DNA of 6,773 bases from NCBI GenBank assembly GCA_023425615.1, contig JAFACJ010000237.1, positions 1-6,773 on the forward strand, in the 5' to 3' direction. Below the pieces are notes generated by a model, which saw only the letters and a list, made by a program, of their open reading frames with translations, searched no databases and was not told the origin of the DNA. Origin of the DNA: Actinomycetes bacterium (GTDB lineage: Bacteria > Actinomycetota > Actinomycetes > Streptosporangiales > Streptosporangiaceae). Below are positions 4,878-6,773 of the stretch, one piece after another (within the stretch, counting starts at the first letter, position 1; every line of letters starts with the position of its first letter). The position numbers were made by a program, and so were the translations under genes.

Positions 4878-6160
4878 GAATGGCCCTCTTCCACGTCGGT
4901 GGCCGCCGACGTGGCGGATGCCGTGACCGGGCGCTGGACCGGCCGCAGGTCGGGCTCGGGCGTGGCCACCAGGACCGGCACGGGCGTGAACCGCACGGGC
5001 AGCGCGGCCAGCGACCGGTGGAAGGGCCCGGGCCTCCACTGGAGCCGGTGCACCGCGACGGCGAGGTCGAGGTCGGGCAGCCGGTCGAGGAGCTTCTCGA
5101 TCGCGATCGAGGAGATGACACGGGCAGGTCCCTTGGCCGGGCAGGTGTGCGGTCCGGCGCTGAAGGCCAGGTGCGCGCGGTTGCCCGCCCGCTGCCCCGC
5201 CTGCTTGGCCGGATCGGTGTTGACGGCCTTGTAGGCGATGGCCACCGGCTGGTCGGCGGGCATGACGTAGCCGTCGCGCTCCACGTCGCGCTCGGGGTAG
5301 GTGAACCCGAAGTTCGCGATCGGCGGGTCGGTCCACAGCACCTCGTCCAGCGCGTCCTCCACCGGCATGCTGCCGCCGGAGAGGTCGCCGCCGAACCGCT
5401 CGTCCGACAGCAGCAGCCGCAGCGCGTTGGCGACGAGGTTGTGCACCGGCTCGGTGCCCGTGGCCATGAGCAGCGCGATCTGGTCCGCCACCTCCTCGTC
5501 GGTGAGCCGCGCCGGGTGCGCGATCATCCACGAGGTGACGTCCGCGCCGGGATGCGCCCGCTTGAACGCGATGAGGTCGCGCGCGGCCTGGGTGAACATC
5601 GCGCCGGCGTTCTCGGCGTCGACCAGCTCGGCCACCCCGATCAGGCCGCGGACGAGCCGGTCGCCGATGTCGGGCGGGCAGCCGAAGAGCCGGCTGAACA
5701 CCAGCAGCGGGAGCTGGCCGCTGTACTGGGCGCACAGGTCGGCCTCGCCGTCGGCGGTGAACCGGTCGATGAGGGCGTCCGCGCTCTGCTCCACGTACTC
5801 GCGCAGGGCGATGGCGTCGATCCGGTCGAGGGTGTCGGTGACCGTCTTGCGGAAGCGGGAGTGCTCGCCGCCGTCGGTGTACAGGATGGCGGGCCGGTAC
5901 CCCATGGCCGGCATGACCGGGCAGTCCACGGGCATGTTCTTCTGCCAGCGCTGCGGGTTCTTGGGGAACGTGATGGGGTCGCGCAGCACCTCCAGCGCCG
6001 CGTCGTAGCCCAGCACGACCGTCACGGGCACGCCGGGAGCCAGTTCGGCCGGCGCGTAGTCGCCGTACCTGGCGCGCAGCGTCTCATAGACGCCGCCCGG
6101 GTCGGCGGCGAACTGCGCGTCGTACAGCTTGACGCGCTCCTGGTTCCTCTCGGTGCTCAT
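4838..6160 (-). CDS. CYP157-like non-canonical cytochrome P450, copy 3 (GTPase-proximal)
   Basis: This 440-residue P450 directly follows the GTPase gene; its ATG at 6160 overlaps the GTPase stop as ATGA, which implies translational coupling. AGGAA (6166-6170) lies five bases upstream and supports this start. Upstream in-frame sequence is a shadow of the GTPase gene. Landmarks are C-helix HSRFRK (100-105), I-helix TGTEPVHN (234-241) with Glu237 kept and Pro238 in place of Thr, K-helix EVLW (273-276) with Trp for the ExxR arginine, and heme loop FSAGPHTCPAKGPAR with Cys340. Its N-terminus (MSTERNQERVKLYDAQF) differs from the shared N-terminus of copies 1 and 2, suggesting that this is the original conservon P450 and the others derive from a later duplication. 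A linker of about 35 residues ends in FWARLASWWNG (430-440). It resembles CYP157 members of Streptomyces conservons; the exact subfamily needs a database comparison. Confidence 0.93.
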   Translation of the reverse strand: MSTERNQERVKLYDAQFAADPGGVYETLRARYGDYAPAELAPGVPVTVVLGYDAALEVLRDPITFPKNPQRWQKNMPVDCPVMPAMGYRPAILYTDGGEHSRFRKTVTDTLDRIDAIALREYVEQSADALIDRFTADGEADLCAQYSGQLPLLVFSRLFGCPPDIGDRLVRGLIGVAELVDAENAGAMFTQAARDLIAFKRAHPGADVTSWMIAHPARLTDEEVADQIALLMATGTEPVHNLVANALRLLLSDERFGGDLSGGSMPVEDALDEVLWTDPPIANFGFTYPERDVERDGYVMPADQPVAIAYKAVNTDPAKQAGQRAGNRAHLAFSAGPHTCPAKGPARVISSIAIEKLLDRLPDLDLAVAVHRLQWRPGPFHRSLAALPVRFTPVPVLVATPEPDLRPVQRPVTASATSAATDVEEGHSSFWARLASWWNG

Positions 6161-6753
6161 GCGGGTTCCTGTTCGAGGGAGATCAGATGGCCGACCAGCG
6201 CGATGAGGGCGCGGACGGACGACTCGTGGTCCCGGGCGTCGCAGGAGACCAGCGGCGTCCCGGGAAGCAGGTCGAGCGCCTCGCGGATCTCCTCCAGCGG
6301 GTAGGTCGGCGCCCCGTCGAACTGGTTGACGGCCACGGCGTACGGAAGGCCGCGCTGTTCGAGCAGGTTCACCACGTCGAAGGACATCTCCAGGCGGTTG
6401 GTGTCCACCAGCACGAGCGCGCCCAGCGCGCCCAGGGCGAGGTCGTTCCACAGCTGTGTGAAGCGCCGCTGCCCGGGGGCGCCGAAGAGGTAGAGGACGA
6501 GGTGGTCGTTCAGCGTCAGGCGGCCGAAGTCCATCGCCACCGTCGTCGTGGTCTTGTCCTCGATCCCCGCCAGGTCGTCGACGAGTTCCCCGGCCTTCGT
6601 CATGTGCTCCTCGGTGCGCAGCGGACGGATCTCCGACAGCGTGCCGACGAAGGTCGTCTTGCCGACGGCGAAGTGCCCGACGACCAGGATCTTCACGGCG
6701 GTCTGCACCGACGCGCCGACGTACAGCCCGTCAGAGGCGAGCGCGGAGCCCAT
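6157..6753 (-). CDS. cvnD: CvnD-type small GTPase of a conservon
   Basis: This 198-residue Ras-like GTPase belongs to the family encoded fourth in actinomycete conservons and related to MglA/Arf-type switches. The P-loop is GHFAVGKT (26-33). A Thr-rich switch I, DKTTTTVAMDFG (66-77), follows. The G3 region reads FGAPGQ (90-95), the usual form in this family in place of DxxG. The G4 motif is NQFD (143-146), with Gln for the Lys of NKxD, and SCDAR (170-174) is the G5 region. In the studied Streptomyces modules, CvnA (sensor kinase-like), CvnB (roadblock) and CvnC (DUF742) assemble at the membrane and the GTPase cycles with them. Here the start has AGGAGG (6760-6765) six bases upstream, lying inside the end of the preceding cvnC-like gene. 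The stop overlaps the first P450 start by four bases, so GTPase and P450 are likely made together. The kinase and roadblock genes would lie beyond the right edge. Confidence 0.93.
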   Translation of the reverse strand: MGSALASDGLYVGASVQTAVKILVVGHFAVGKTTFVGTLSEIRPLRTEEHMTKAGELVDDLAGIEDKTTTTVAMDFGRLTLNDHLVLYLFGAPGQRRFTQLWNDLALGALGALVLVDTNRLEMSFDVVNLLEQRGLPYAVAVNQFDGAPTYPLEEIREALDLLPGTPLVSCDARDHESSVRALIALVGHLISLEQEPA

Positions 6754-6773
6754 CGAGCACCTCCTGGAGAAGA
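6731..6773 (-). CDS. cvnC: C-terminal end of a CvnC-like DUF742 protein (partial)
   Basis: Reading inward from the right edge on the minus strand, one frame gives LLQEVLDGLRARL followed by TGA at 6731-6733. The LDGLR ending is typical of DUF742/CvnC proteins, which precede the GTPase in conservons. The gene overlaps the GTPase start by 23 bases, and the GTPase ribosome site lies within its final codons, as expected for translational coupling. Only 13 codons are visible, so the call depends on this ending plus gene order. Confidence 0.75.
   Translation of the reverse strand, partial: LLQEVLDGLRARL

Noticed and set aside
2107..6160. The P450s as decaying pseudogenes
   Set aside because: All three are full-length and open, keep the heme cysteine, and conserve the same unusual residues and the C-terminal tail, which argues for function despite the altered motifs.
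2107..6160. A transposon or CRISPR origin for the repeats
   Set aside because: The repeats are whole P450 gene units without inverted ends, transposase, target duplications or short regular spacers. Tandem gene duplication explains them.
3563..6304. A 913-codon plus-strand open frame antisense to the P450 genes
   Set aside because: It is a shadow of GC-biased minus-strand genes: its sequence is low-complexity Gly/Arg/Val/His-rich, it repeats in step with the three P450 copies, and it has no recognisable domain. The minus-strand frames carry clear P450 and GTPase motifs.
6161..6451. N-terminal extension of P450 copy 3 to an upstream start at 6451
   Set aside because: The extra residues lie in another frame of the GTPase gene and are Arg/Gly-rich. 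The ATG at 6160 has its own ribosome site, the ATGA overlap and the right P450 length.

Overview
The window is about 70% G+C, with strong G/C third-position bias, short intergenic gaps and GTP-binding and cytochrome P450 families typical of high-GC actinomycetes (Streptomyces, Actinomadura and relatives). The genus cannot be fixed from the sequence alone. There are no RNA genes, transposases or CRISPR repeats, and no gap longer than about 175 bases.

Layout. Positions 1-102 hold a strong hairpin and a candidate promoter. On the plus strand follow a divergent nucleoside hydrolase (103-990) and an AraC-type regulator fused to a GyrI-like ligand-binding domain (1069-1935). Two large hairpins fill the convergent junction (1949-2045). 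The rest is one minus-strand operon that enters at the right edge: the last codons of a DUF742/CvnC-type protein (6731-6773), a CvnD-type small GTPase (6157-6753), then three tandem P450 paralogues (4838-6160, 3470-4798, 2107-3432).

The operon is the tail of a 'conservon' (cvnA sensor kinase-like, cvnB roadblock, cvnC DUF742, cvnD Ras-like GTPase, often followed by P450s), a module described in Streptomyces. All three P450s have lost the K-helix ExxR arginine (they read EVLW) and the I-helix threonine (Pro instead). They keep the heme-ligand cysteine. This resembles the CYP157 group, known for lacking ExxR. No canonical P450 partner is visible here. Each P450 also carries a Pro/Ala-rich linker ending in a conserved tryptophan-rich tail of the form (F/L)WxRLxxWW.

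Copy 1 is a mosaic: part of its 5' half and middle is nearly identical to copy 2, while a 3' block is nearly identical to copy 3. This points to gene conversion in a tandem array. The likeliest reading is a GTPase-linked set of non-canonical heme proteins, sensory or specialised in chemistry, rather than three ordinary monooxygenases. That function is inference. The two plus-strand genes show no visible link to the conservon.
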